A stretch of DNA of 64,000 nucleotides from an uncultured Clostridia bacterium (GCA_947627065.1 CANQUN010000006.1:1-64000); one strand, 5' to 3'. Counted from the stretch's first letter, positions 9,193-17,386 are shown. Program-made: numbers and translations. Notes: generated from the letters alone by a model not told the origin.

Positions 9193-10154
9193 ATCGCCCC
9201 CCGCCCGATGAGGGCCATGGCCGTCTGAACGGCGTTTGCCGCAGCGCCCTTGCGCACGTTGTCGGCCGTGCAGAAGAAAGCCGCCCCATTCGCAGCCGCC
9301 CTGTCTCGGCGGATTCTGCCCACAATCACGTCGTCCCGCCCGTCCGCCGCCGTTCCGAGCGGAAAGCCCACCTTAACCCCCTTGGCCCTGCCGAGGGCCT
9401 CGGCGAACGCCTCTGGCAAAAACTCCCTTTCGGTCTCGGCAAACACCGCCACGCCGTGGCAGTTGGGCACGGGCACGCGCACGCACGTTGCCGAAACGGC
9501 CAGCCGCGGCAGGTGCAGAATCTTTCTCGTTTCAAAGGCCATCTTTTCCTCTTCTTCGGTGTAACCGTCCCCGCCAGCGCCGCCAATCACAGGCAGGCAC
9601 GCGGCCGAGATGTCGCAGGGGTAAAACCCGTCCAAAACCCCGTTTAATGCGTGATAAAGGGCACTTTTCCCCTTTTGGCCGCTTCCGCTCACCGCCTGAT
9701 AGGTGGCGTATCGGACGCTCACAAGCCCGAATTTATCCCTGAGAACGGCAAGCGGCAGAACGGCCTGAATGGTCGAACAGTTGGGGTTTGCAACCAGCCC
9801 GCCGCCGTCGTAATCGCCGATGTTTATCTCGGGAACTATGAGCGGCTTTTCCTTACGAAAGCGCGACGAATTGTCCACGACAAGCGCGCCGTCCTCTGCC
9901 GCCGCGGGCGCAAACCTCGCCGCAACTTCCGCTCCCGCGGTGAAAAACACGATGTCCGAACCCGCAATCCCTTCCTCGCACGCCTCGTGAACCGTCGCCT
10001 CGCCGAACGCCGTCGCCAGCCGCGCCCCCTCGCTCCGTCCGCTCGCAAACAGCCTGAGTTCCTCCACGGGAAAGGCGTATTCGCCGAGTATGGAAACCAG
10101 CGTTCTGCCGACCAGCCCCGTCGCCCCCACCACCGAAACTTTGTACTTTTTCAT
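9189..10154 (-). CDS. asd: Aspartate-semialdehyde dehydrogenase
   Basis: Reduces aspartyl phosphate to the semialdehyde with NADPH. It has 321 residues, with N-terminal VGATGLVGRTLVSIL, the active-site cysteine in NPNCSTIQAVLPLAVL, and QAVSGSGQKGKSALYHALNG, where the second half is written by a DR28 copy. It forms a two-gene operon with lysC through a 4-bp overlap. The start (ATGAAAAAGTACAAAG) is preceded by AAGGAG. Degenerate tandem copies of this same start region lie upstream (10155-10305). Confidence 0.94.
   Translation of the reverse strand: MKKYKVSVVGATGLVGRTLVSILGEYAFPVEELRLFASGRSEGARLATAFGEATVHEACEEGIAGSDIVFFTAGAEVAARFAPAAAEDGALVVDNSSRFRKEKPLIVPEINIGDYDGGGLVANPNCSTIQAVLPLAVLRDKFGLVSVRYATYQAVSGSGQKGKSALYHALNGVLDGFYPCDISAACLPVIGGAGGDGYTEEEEKMAFETRKILHLPRLAVSATCVRVPVPNCHGVAVFAETEREFLPEAFAEALGRAKGVKVGFPLGTAADGRDDVIVGRIRRDRAAANGAAFFCTADNVRKGAAANAVQTAMALIGRGAI
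9641..9670 (-). repeat. DR28 copy inside asd
   Basis: AATGCGTGATAAAGGGCAC form, encoding KSALYHALN. Confidence 0.75.
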
Positions 10155-10305
10155 TTTATTCTCCTTAACTCTCCACCCTAAACTTTATACTTTTTCTCCA
10201 TCACCGCGCCCTTGCGGTAATTTGTTTTTCATTTTCCTCTCCATTGCTGCCCTTTCGGTATTTTGTATTTCTCATTTTCGCCTCCATTATTATATATTCC
10301 CCCGC
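10155..10305 (-). repeat. Tandem degenerate copies of the asd start region with two decoy ORFs
   Basis: Reading leftward, the block GGAG...AAAATGARAAAYACAAA recurs about every 43 bp before asd. One copy opens a 24-codon ORF at 10275-10201 (SD GGAGGCGAAA, starting MRNTKYRKGS). The next opens a 15-codon ORF at 10232-10185 (SD GGAGAGGAAA, starting MKNKLPQG). A third copy, AAAAAGTATAAAGTTTAG, resembles the asd start AAAAAGTACAAAGTTTCG. The real asd start is the copy nearest the gene. Confidence 0.75.
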
Positions 10306-10490
10306 GCCGCAAACGTTCACTTTTTGTCCTTTCCCCGCTCGGCAAAGCCCGCAGCGCACCCAAAACTTGCCGCACCCTCGACACCCGCCGCCCGCAGCGC
10401 ACCCAAAACCCGCCGCTCACCCAAAACTTGCAACACACCCAAAACCCGCCGCGCAAAATCTCCCTTCCGAACCCCTCTTTTTTCTCTTTT
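10306..10490. repeat. C-rich short repeats between asd and the M18 peptidase
   Basis: The words CGCACCCAAAACYYGCCGC and ACCCAAAACTTG recur at least four times between about 10355 and 10460. No gene is seen. Confidence 0.6.
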
Positions 10491-10496
10491 TACCTA

Positions 10497-10525
10497 TTGA
10501 TTTATATAACCGCGTATGATATAAT
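10497..10525 (+). promoter_or_regulatory. Sigma-A promoter of the M18 aminopeptidase gene
   Basis: TTGATT (10497-10502), 17 bp spacer, TATAAT (10520-10525). Predicted leader of about 160 bases. Confidence 0.85.
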
Positions 10526-10691
10526 ATAATGGGGAGTGGGTCGTTCGCTGCTAAACAGACCGCGGCCGACACCGACGCCCCGTTCATCAAACACACAAGC
10601 GCGGCCACAACACCAACCACAACGCAAACGCGGCCACCGCACCGATTACAACCCAACGACACACCCCATAAAAGACGCAAAAGGAGAAAAA

Positions 10692-11942
10692 ATGAAGGAC
10701 ATAAAACAACTGCTCAAAGCCTCGCTCACCCCTTACCACGCCGTGGCCCAAGCCGCGGAAATGCTGAAAAACGCGGGATTTACCGAACTTTTCGAGCACG
10801 AACGCTGGCAGGTGAAGAAGGGCGGCAGGTACTTTACGGTGCGCGGCGGCAAGGCGCTTGTCGCCTTCCGCACGGACGGGGAAATTTACGCTTACTCCAT
10901 AGCGGCCGCCCACGCCGACTCCCCCTGTCTCAAGATAAAATACAATGCGGAAACGCCCTCCGCGGGCTGCATGCGGCTGGCTACCGAAGGTTACGGCGGC
11001 GGGCTGCGTTACACATTTTTGGACAGACCCCTCGCGATTGCGGGCATGGTTGCCGCCGAGACCGACGGCCGCATTGAATACAAGACCGTTACGCTCGACG
11101 AGCGGTTTGTCATCCCCTCGCTCGCCATACACTTTAACCGCAAGGCCAACGAGGGCGTCAAGTTCGACCCCCAGACCGAAATGCAGGTGCTGTCGGCCTT
11201 GGGTGGGGAAGCCGCGTTCATGAACGCCGTCCGGAACAAGGCGGGCGGCAGGGTTATCGACTACGACCTGTACGCCGTGCCCGCGGACGAACCCTGCCCC
11301 ATCGGCTTTGGCGGCGGGCTGATACTCTCCCCCCGTGCGGACGATCTGACCGACGTTTTCGCCTCCGTCCGCGCCATCACGCAAGCCGCGCCCGCGGCCG
11401 TTCCCGTCGTGTTCATAGCCGATAACGAAGAAGTGGGCAGCAGAACCCGTGTGGGAGCGGGTTCGGCGTTTCTGAAGGACGTGATCAACAGAATAAACGC
11501 CTGTCTCGGAAAGGATGCCGAAGATCTCAACGTTGCGCTGTCCCGTTCGTTCATGCTGTCGGCGGACAACGCGCACGCCGTTCACCCCAACTTTGCGGCG
11601 TTTTCCGACCCGAACGTCCCCACTCTGCTGGGCGGCGGCGTGGTGATAAAGCACCACGGCAACATGAATTACACGACAGACGCGGCCGCCTCCGCCGTCA
11701 TCCGCACGGTGTTCGAACGGGCGGGCGTGGCCACGCAGGACTTCTTCATGCGGTCCGACCTGCCCTGCGGCGGAACGCTTGGCGCCATTAGTTCGGCGCA
11801 GTTGTCGGTGCGCTCGGCGGACGTGGGAATCCCCCAACTCGCCATGCACTCGGCGGCCGAAACCTTTGCCGAATCCGACTACGAGCAACTCGTCAAGGGC
11901 ATAACCGCCTTCTTCTCCTCCCCCCTCACGGCCGAGATTTAG
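10692..11942 (+). CDS. M18 family metalloaminopeptidase (aspartyl aminopeptidase-like)
   Basis: A cytosolic dinuclear zinc aminopeptidase of 416 residues that probably removes N-terminal acidic or other residues in peptide turnover. M18 marks are AAHADSPCLKIK (first metal histidine), FIADNEEVGSRTRVGAGS (catalytic glutamates), MRSDLPCGGTLG and the C-terminal MHSAAETFAESDYEQL. I chose the ATG after AAGGAGAAAAA. The same frame is open further upstream from a GTG at 10536, but that part is unlike the family. It is transcribed alone from a strong promoter. Confidence 0.9.
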   Translation: MKDIKQLLKASLTPYHAVAQAAEMLKNAGFTELFEHERWQVKKGGRYFTVRGGKALVAFRTDGEIYAYSIAAAHADSPCLKIKYNAETPSAGCMRLATEGYGGGLRYTFLDRPLAIAGMVAAETDGRIEYKTVTLDERFVIPSLAIHFNRKANEGVKFDPQTEMQVLSALGGEAAFMNAVRNKAGGRVIDYDLYAVPADEPCPIGFGGGLILSPRADDLTDVFASVRAITQAAPAAVPVVFIADNEEVGSRTRVGAGSAFLKDVINRINACLGKDAEDLNVALSRSFMLSADNAHAVHPNFAAFSDPNVPTLLGGGVVIKHHGNMNYTTDAAASAVIRTVFERAGVATQDFFMRSDLPCGGTLGAISSAQLSVRSADVGIPQLAMHSAAETFAESDYEQLVKGITAFFSSPLTAEI

Positions 11943-12172
11943 CCGCACCGCACGGACGGCCGCACAGACACCCACACGGGTAAACACGGACAAACCCACG
12001 GGCAACCACGCGGATAACCACGGATAACCGCGCCGCCCGCAAATGGCGGCGGCACATAAAACCCCGCATAAATAAAAGGATTTGCGGGTTGCGCCCGCCC
12101 CGTTCCGCGGGCGGCACACCCCACCCGCAACGACCCGCACGAACAAAATCCAAAAAATTCTCGTGAAAACGA
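11943..12172. other. Gene-free spacer
   Basis: C-rich DNA with short echoes (ACGGACAAACCCACGGGC, AACCACGCGGATAACC). An imperfect CCCGCA/TGCGGG stem near 12062-12090 could act as a weak terminator for the peptidase gene. Nothing else supported. Confidence 0.4.
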
Positions 12173-12201
12173 TTGACATTCGCAAGAATGTGTGTTATGA
12201 T
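12173..12201 (+). promoter_or_regulatory. Sigma-A promoter of ispDF
   Basis: TTGACA (12173-12178), 17 bp spacer, TATGAT (12196-12201). A palindrome occupies the spacer and a related one lies at the start point. Confidence 0.87.
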
Positions 12202-12223
12202 ATATACGCATTCAGATGAATGC
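12176..12223 (+). promoter_or_regulatory. Pair of related palindromes, candidate operators for ispDF
   Basis: ACATTC-GCAA-GAATGT (12176-12191) lies between the -35 and -10 boxes. GCATTC-AGAT-GAATGC (12208-12223) lies at the predicted start point. Both fit RCATTC-N4-GAATGY, and their centres are 32 bp apart, close to three helical turns. Confidence 0.6.
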
Positions 12224-12254
12224 GTGAACACTTCAAGTGTTAAACGGAGAAAAG

Positions 12255-12329
12255 ATGAAAGTTACGGCCAAACCCGCGGCGGCGGGCAAAAGTTCCCGCC
12301 TGACCGAATACCCAAACACCAAACGTTAA
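12255..12329 (+). CDS. 24-codon leader ORF, a copy of the ispDF start
   Basis: The stretch TTAAACGGAGAAAAGATGAA with the first codons of ispDF occurs twice, 86 bp apart. The upstream copy opens MKVTAKPAAAGKSSRLTEY, parallel to MKVTAIITAAGKGTRA of the real protein, and ends at a TAA 11 bases before the ispDF ATG. It has a full ribosome site (CGGAG) and should be translated. It may couple to ispDF or be a duplication relic. Confidence 0.55.
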   Translation: MKVTAKPAAAGKSSRLTEYPNTKR

Positions 12330-12340
12330 ACGGAGAAAAG

Positions 12341-13477
12341 ATGAAAGTTACGGCCATAATCACGGCGGCGGGCAAAGGCACGCGCGCCAAACTCAACAGG
12401 AACAAACTGCTTGAAAAGATTGGCGGCAAGACCGTTCTCGAACTGTGCCTCATGCCCTTCGATTACGACGACCGCATAGACGAGATAATCATTGCCGCAA
12501 GCAAAGAATATTATGAAGATTACAAGCGCATTGCCGAAACGGTGGTCAACACCCCCATCCGCCTTGTCGTTGGCGGGGCCACGCGCACGTTCTCGGTGCT
12601 CAACGCCCTCAACGAATGCGACGGCGACATCGTTATTATCCACGACGGGGCGCGCCCGTTTGTAACGACGGACCTAATCGACCGCTGCCTTGACAGCGTG
12701 CTCACCTTTGGCAGCGGCGTGGCGTGCGTTGCGCCCGTGGACACGGTTGCCGTAACCGACGGGGACAGCATAATCGCCACCCACCGCACCGACTGCTGCA
12801 CCGTTCAGACCCCGCAGGCCTTCCTGCTCGAGGAGATACTCGAAGCCTATTCCCACATCGGCGTCAACGACACGTTCAGCGACGACGCGGGCGTTTACAG
12901 CAAGTACATAAAGCCCGCGCACATAGTCGAGGGCGACAAGCGGAACATAAAACTCACCTTTAAGGAAGATTTCGAAAAGTACCCCGACCTCTACTGCGGA
13001 ACGGGTTACGACATACACCGTCTGGCGGCGGGGCGCAAACTGCGGCTTGCGGGCGTGGACATTCCCCACGACAAGGGGCTTGAAGGCCACAGCGACGCCG
13101 ACGCCGTTCTGCACGCAGTGATGGACGCCATGCTCTCGGCTGCTGGTCTTAAAGACATCGGCCACCTCTTCCCCACCGATGACGAACGGTACGAAGGGGC
13201 GGACAGCACGGCGCTTTTTGCCACCGTCATGCGCACTATGCAGGATCTGCGCCTTTCGGTAAAAAACGTCTCCGTTGCCATAATCGCCGAAAAGCCGAGG
13301 CTGTACCCTTACGTGGACGCCATGAAATCGTCCATTGCACGTCTCGCGGGGATAAGCGACGGAGCCGTCGGCATAACCGTAACCACCTCCGAAGGCGTGG
13401 GCGACATAGGCCGTGAGGAAGCCATAGCCTGTCAGGCTTACGTGCTCATGCAAAAGGACAGAGACCTGTTCAGATAA
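12341..13477 (+). CDS. ispDF: Bifunctional IspD/IspF (MEP cytidylyltransferase / MECDP synthase)
   Basis: Carries out two steps of the non-mevalonate isoprenoid pathway in one 378-residue chain. The IspD half (1 to about 220) has ITAAGKGTRAKLNRNK (nucleotide loop) and HDGARPFV. The IspF half starts near 223 with GTGYDIHRL (zinc ligands), GHSDADAVLHAVMDA and TTSEGVGDIGREE. Fused IspDF is known in alpha- and epsilonproteobacteria and in some Firmicutes. The start is set by CGGAGAAAAG. Its initiation region is duplicated just upstream as a 24-codon ORF. Confidence 0.95.
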   Translation: MKVTAIITAAGKGTRAKLNRNKLLEKIGGKTVLELCLMPFDYDDRIDEIIIAASKEYYEDYKRIAETVVNTPIRLVVGGATRTFSVLNALNECDGDIVIIHDGARPFVTTDLIDRCLDSVLTFGSGVACVAPVDTVAVTDGDSIIATHRTDCCTVQTPQAFLLEEILEAYSHIGVNDTFSDDAGVYSKYIKPAHIVEGDKRNIKLTFKEDFEKYPDLYCGTGYDIHRLAAGRKLRLAGVDIPHDKGLEGHSDADAVLHAVMDAMLSAAGLKDIGHLFPTDDERYEGADSTALFATVMRTMQDLRLSVKNVSVAIIAEKPRLYPYVDAMKSSIARLAGISDGAVGITVTTSEGVGDIGREEAIACQAYVLMQKDRDLFR

Positions 13478-13539
13478 CGCGCCCGCCAAGGCAATACACA
13501 TAAAAAACCATGTGCAAGGAAAAGGCGACGACGCCCCTC

Positions 13540-13596
13540 AATAATGTGTGTTTTAGGCCACTAATTGAAATTAGTCCCCTTTTTTCCACAAAAACA
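13540..13596. repeat. Inverted pair of DR28 copies downstream of ispDF
   Basis: A minus-oriented copy (13540-13566) abuts a plus-oriented copy (13569-13596). The join forms ACTAAT-TGAA-ATTAGT followed by a T-run, so the pair could act as a weak terminator. Confidence 0.75.
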
Positions 13597-13640
13597 CGAA
13601 AATCCAAAAACCCCATATTTCTCACAAAAACGGAGCAACC

Positions 13641-14414
13641 ATGAATCAAGCGGCAGTAGTGTGCAAGGACCTTGAAAAGTCCTTCAGGCTTTCCAAAAAA
13701 CAACAGAAGATTGAAAAGACGCCCGACCGCGTAAAGCGTGCGGTGCGCGGCCTCTCCTTCGAAGCCTACCCCGGGGAGATATTCGGCCTGCTCGGGTCCA
13801 ACGGCGCGGGCAAGACGACGACGCTCAGGATGATAGCCACCCTGATAAAGCCCGACGGCGGAAGCGTGGAGATTTTAGGAAAAGACGCGGTTGCCTTTCC
13901 CGACTTCGCCCGCTCCAACCTCGGCTTTCTGACAAGCGAACTTAAACTCGAGGACTACTTTACCCCCAACTACCTCTATAGATATTTCAGCGAACTGCAC
14001 GGCCTTGACGAAAACGCCGACCGCAAGCGGATGCTGTTTGAAAAATTCGGGATAGACAAGTTTGCCGAGGTGCGCGTGGCAGACCTTTCCACGGGCATGA
14101 AGCAAAAACTCTCCCTCGTCATCTCCCTCGTACACGACCCCGCGGTCATCGTGTTTGACGAGCCGACCAACGGCCTCGACGTGATAACCGCAAAGGCTGT
14201 TACCGACTACCTCGGCGAACTCAAAAACGAGGGCAAGGCCATAATAATTTCCACCCACATCTTCTCCCTTGCCGAAAAGTTGTGCGACAGGATAGGCATA
14301 ATCGTCGACGGGCGGATGGCCGCCCTCTCGGACAAGCAGACGCTCGTGGGAGACAGAAGCCTCGAGGACGTGTTCTTTGACATTTACAGCATGGCCGCAC
14401 CCGCCGAGACCTGA
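13641..14414 (+). CDS. ABC transporter ATP-binding protein, NatA type
   Basis: 257 residues. Nucleotide-binding subunit of an ABC-2 exporter with Walker A GLLGSNGAGKTTTLR, signature STGMKQKLSL, Walker B VIVFDEPTNGLD and H-loop STHIFS. The ribosome site is CGGAG. It pairs with the permease gene starting 174 bp downstream. Sodium efflux (NatAB) is the classic role of the nearest family, but the substrate cannot be told from sequence. Confidence 0.9.
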   Translation: MNQAAVVCKDLEKSFRLSKKQQKIEKTPDRVKRAVRGLSFEAYPGEIFGLLGSNGAGKTTTLRMIATLIKPDGGSVEILGKDAVAFPDFARSNLGFLTSELKLEDYFTPNYLYRYFSELHGLDENADRKRMLFEKFGIDKFAEVRVADLSTGMKQKLSLVISLVHDPAVIVFDEPTNGLDVITAKAVTDYLGELKNEGKAIIISTHIFSLAEKLCDRIGIIVDGRMAALSDKQTLVGDRSLEDVFFDIYSMAAPAET

Positions 14415-14588
14415 CCCAAAGCGAGCAAAGCGCGGACATAGCGGCCAAGATAAAAAGGTCATGCGGCTATATATAATAATGATACCGCGTGCCTTTCACC
14501 CCAAGCCGACACAAGCCGGAAGCAACCAAAACACAGCCAACAACGCAAACCCCAAAACAGACAAAACCCACGGCAACGGGACACAGAC

Positions 14589-15869
14589 ATGAAAAAGATT
14601 GCGGCAATAATAAAAAAGGACCTTAAAAGGTATTTCAACGACCCGAGAATACTCGTTTCCCTCTTCCTCCCGGGCATCATAATCTTTGTTATCTACTCCA
14701 TCATCGGCGGGATAATCGGCGACATGACCGATTTGTCCGACGAAGAATACACCGTTTACACCCTGAACCTGCCCGAGCCGCTCGCATCCCTCTTCACGCC
14801 CGAAGGCATGAACGTTCACCTCGTGGACGCGGCCGAACGCGGGCTTGGCGACGAGGCCGTGCTCGAGGAGATTCACGAGGGTAAGGTTTCCGTTTACGTA
14901 AAGTTCGACGAGAATTTCAAAGAGAACCTCAACCTCTGGCTGTTGGGTCAACTCGCACAAAATTCACCAACCGACGGCGCCCAAACCCCAACCGACCCGT
15001 CGCAAACACCCGCGGACAATACACCGCAAGACCCCGCGGACGAACCAAGCGGACAGCCGACGCCCGCCCCCGCGGTCCCGCAGGTCAAGATATATTACGA
15101 TTCGTCGGACGTGGGGTCGCTCGCCCTGTACAACGTTTACGCTTCCGCCCTCGACGCGCTCGAGGACGGCCTGTCCAACCTGTTTGACGTCAACGGCGGA
15201 AACGAAACCTTTGACCTTGCCGAAGTGGAAACGGCGGCCGACATCATGTCCGCCTTCATGCCCATGATTATGATAGTGTTCCTGTGGTCGGGTGCCATGA
15301 TGATTTCGGCGGAGAGCATCGCGGGCGAAAAGGAACGCGGCACCATGGCCACGCTGCTGGCTACCCCGATACAGCGGTCGCACATCGCGCTCGCAAAGGC
15401 GGTGTCGCTCAGCGTGCCCGCGCTCATCAGTTCCATGTGCAGTTTTGCGGGGCTTATGCTCTCGCTGCCCGGCCTCATGCCCGGCGTTACGCTGGCGCAC
15501 TACGGCTTTGGCGAATACGCAGCGCTGTTCCTGCTCAACGCTGTAACCACGGTGATGTTCACCGTGATACTCACCGTCGTGTCCACCCTTTCGAGAAGCG
15601 TCAAGGAAGCCTCGGGCTATTCCTCCGCCCTCATGGTCGGCATCATGGTGGTGGGCATGGCAAATTCCATAGCCCCCGAAACGGCCTCGCCCGCCGCCTT
15701 CCTCATCCCCGTTTTCGGCGCGGGCAGGTGCTATTCGCAGATAATGAGCCTGTCCTTCAACCCGCTCAGTTTTGCCATAACCATCGCCGCGTCCCTGTTC
15801 TACATCGCCGTCGGCGTGTTCGCCCTCTCCCGCCTGTTCTCCAACGAACGCGTCATGTTCGGCAAGTAA
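14589..15869 (+). CDS. ABC-2 type permease, NatB-like
   Basis: 426-residue membrane subunit partner of the preceding ATPase. One N-terminal helix (about 20-42) precedes a large outside domain, followed by five to six helices from about residue 220, containing GEKERGTMATLLATPIQRSHI typical of NatB/ABC-2 permeases. The outside domain holds an inserted Pro/Thr/Asp/Gln-rich stretch at about residues 125-158 (SPTDGAQTPTDPSQTPAD and onward). No clear Shine-Dalgarno site precedes the ATG, so the start is less sure. Confidence 0.85.
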   Translation: MKKIAAIIKKDLKRYFNDPRILVSLFLPGIIIFVIYSIIGGIIGDMTDLSDEEYTVYTLNLPEPLASLFTPEGMNVHLVDAAERGLGDEAVLEEIHEGKVSVYVKFDENFKENLNLWLLGQLAQNSPTDGAQTPTDPSQTPADNTPQDPADEPSGQPTPAPAVPQVKIYYDSSDVGSLALYNVYASALDALEDGLSNLFDVNGGNETFDLAEVETAADIMSAFMPMIMIVFLWSGAMMISAESIAGEKERGTMATLLATPIQRSHIALAKAVSLSVPALISSMCSFAGLMLSLPGLMPGVTLAHYGFGEYAALFLLNAVTTVMFTVILTVVSTLSRSVKEASGYSSALMVGIMVVGMANSIAPETASPAAFLIPVFGAGRCYSQIMSLSFNPLSFAITIAASLFYIAVGVFALSRLFSNERVMFGK

Positions 15870-15971
15870 CCTATCCTGCAACGCGCCTATCCGCCGTCCC
15901 CCGACAGCAATGGAAAGCCCTCCGAACGCGCGGGATTTATGACGGCGCGGATTATATAATAAGTTTTAATT

Positions 15972-16001
15972 ACGGCGTGCGTTGAAGCCAACGCACGCCG
16001 T
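15972..16001 (+). terminator. Perfect 13-bp hairpin downstream of the NatB-like gene
   Basis: ACGGCGTGCGTTG, AAGC loop, CAACGCACGCCGT. There is no immediate T-run, but a T6 lies 10 bases further. The same stem recurs at 16378-16407 with loop AAAC. Likely a terminator of the exporter operon, not certain. Confidence 0.55.
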
Positions 16002-16008
16002 AAAAATG

Positions 16009-16035
16009 CCTTTTTTGTGTGATTTAGGCCACTTA
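16009..16035 (-). repeat. DR28 copy, intergenic
   Basis: TTGTGTGATTTAGGCCACTT form, in the first half of the duplicated block. Confidence 0.85.
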
Positions 16036-16415
16036 TCACAGAATTCTCCTATCCTCACCTACCCGACAACATTATCTGACAACGCGGTTATCCTATGTCC
16101 CCGACGGTACGACTACCCAACAACACGGCTACCCGACTGCACGACGGTATGACTACCGCCGTCGCCCGACTGTATTGCTACCCGACAACACCGCTATCCG
16201 ACGGTGCGCGTATCTTGCAACGCGCCAACCCGCCGTCCTCAACGTTCGGGTAAGCCCCGCGAACGACGAATGCGCACTCCTCTTTGACACCCGTTCAGCC
16301 CCGCGCAAATTATACAACGATGTAGACAACCCCACACGGATTTTATAACGGAACGGATTATATAATAAGTTTTAATTACGGCGTGCGTTGAAACCAACGC
16401 ACGCCGTAAAAAATG

Positions 16416-16443
16416 CCTTTTTTGTGAGAAAAAGGCCACTTAT
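16416..16443 (-). repeat. DR28 copy, intergenic
   Basis: TTGTGAGAAAAAGGCCACTT form. The A/T core differs from the 16009 copy although the flanks are duplicated. Confidence 0.9.
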
Positions 16444-16454
16444 CTCAAAATCCA

Positions 16455-16830
16455 ACCTCTCGCACACCGACCGACGAGCGCCCATTTTCTTCCCCACTCT
16501 TCGGTAGCCGCAAGCCAATTCACCCCCGCTCATTTTCATCCCTCGCACGCCGCGGATATACACCCATTTTCTCCCCCACTCCTCGGCAGCCGCAAGCCAA
16601 TTCACCCCCGCTCATCTTCATCCCTCGCACGCCGACCGACGAGCGCCCATTTTTTCCCCACTCCTCGGCGCCAACGCACCCATTCGCCCCCGCTCCTTTT
16701 CACCCTCGCGCCACGACCTACGCACTTATTTCCCTCCGCTCCTCGGCGGCCGCGCGCCCATTTTTTCCACTCCTCGGCGGCCACGCACCCATTCCACCCA
16801 CCCGCGTACACCAAAAAATCTCGAACAGCG
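16455..16830. repeat. Degenerate tandem repeats, about 75-85 bp period
   Basis: Words such as CCGACCGACGAGCGCCCATT, CCCCACTCCTCGGC, GCCGCAAGCCAATTCACCCC and TTCATCCCTCGCACGCCG recur in order three to four times. No conserved reading frame. The rest up to 17010 is C/A-rich with no gene. Confidence 0.75.
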
Positions 16831-17015
16831 CACCACACCCAACAAAAAAGTCTAAAAATCGCCGCGCCGCACACATAACAACAAGCCATTACCGACGAGC
16901 AACCCGCACACACGCCCCGCCATTGCCCACGGGCACCCGCACGTCGATTCCGACAAAAAAAGCGCACCCCGCCATTATCCACAGACAGCCTCGCACAACA
17001 ACTCCGACAAAAAAG

Positions 17016-17045
17016 AACCAATCAAAAGATTGGTTCTTTTTTCGT
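17016..17045 (-). terminator. Bidirectional terminator after rnpB
   Basis: AGAACCAATC / GATTGGTTCT stem flanked by A6 and T6. On the minus strand it directly follows the rnpB 3' end. Confidence 0.9.
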
Positions 17046-17049
17046 TTTA

Positions 17050-17386
17050 AGGCGGACCTGTAAGCCGGGTTCTGTCTTTTAATGCGGTTATCTATCTTGG
17101 CGCAACGTTGCCGCTGCGCTCGAGCGATGTAAACTTATACCGCGGGTCGGGAGCGGCAGTCCCGCGGTTCAATCTTGCTTCGGGCGGGGTTTACATGGCA
17201 CGGGGCGTTACCGTCCCGTCGGTGAGCTCTTACCTCCCCTTTCCATCCTTGCAGCGATGCTGCGGTTTATTTCTGTTGCACTTTCCTTGAAGTCGCCTTC
17301 ACCGGTAGTTAGCCGGCGCCCTTGCCGCTGTGAAGCCCGGACTTTCCTCGTGAACGTAGTAGTTCCCGCAACCGCACAGTCCGCTT
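17050..17386 (-). ncRNA. rnpB: RNase P RNA
   Basis: Catalytic RNA that matures tRNA 5' ends. The minus strand starts AAGCGGACTGTGCGGTTGC, carries the universally conserved GAGGAAAGTCCGGGCTTC about 35 bases in, and ends ACAGAACCCGGCTTACAGG with TCCGCC, the P1/P4 3' signature. Length of about 337 is normal. A promoter and a terminator bracket it. The ends are estimated to within a few bases. Confidence 0.96.

Larger units (their letters stand above)
15883..16445. repeat. Duplicated block with perfect hairpin and DR28 copy
   Basis: A block is present at about 15883-16040 and again at 16207-16445. Both copies carry GCAACGCGCC, then GATTATATAATAAG, then a hairpin with 13-bp arms, then ATGCCTTTTTTGTG leading into a DR28 copy. 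Between them lie short CCCGAC-rich words (ACTACCCGACAACACGGC). No gene is seen. Confidence 0.8.

Noticed and set aside
10536-10691. N-terminal extension of the M18 aminopeptidase from a GTG start
   Set aside because: Its composition is unlike the family, and the inner ATG has a strong SD site and matches the family start.
12207-12241. Transcription attenuator before ispDF
   Set aside because: Two small stems (CGCATTC/GAATGCG and AACACTT/AAGTGTT) exist, but there is no T-run or alternative pairing. The first is better explained as an operator.
16372-17021. Small minus-strand ORFs (for example MNWLAAAEEWGRKW)
   Set aside because: They are translations of the degenerate tandem repeats and have no convincing ribosome sites or family similarity.
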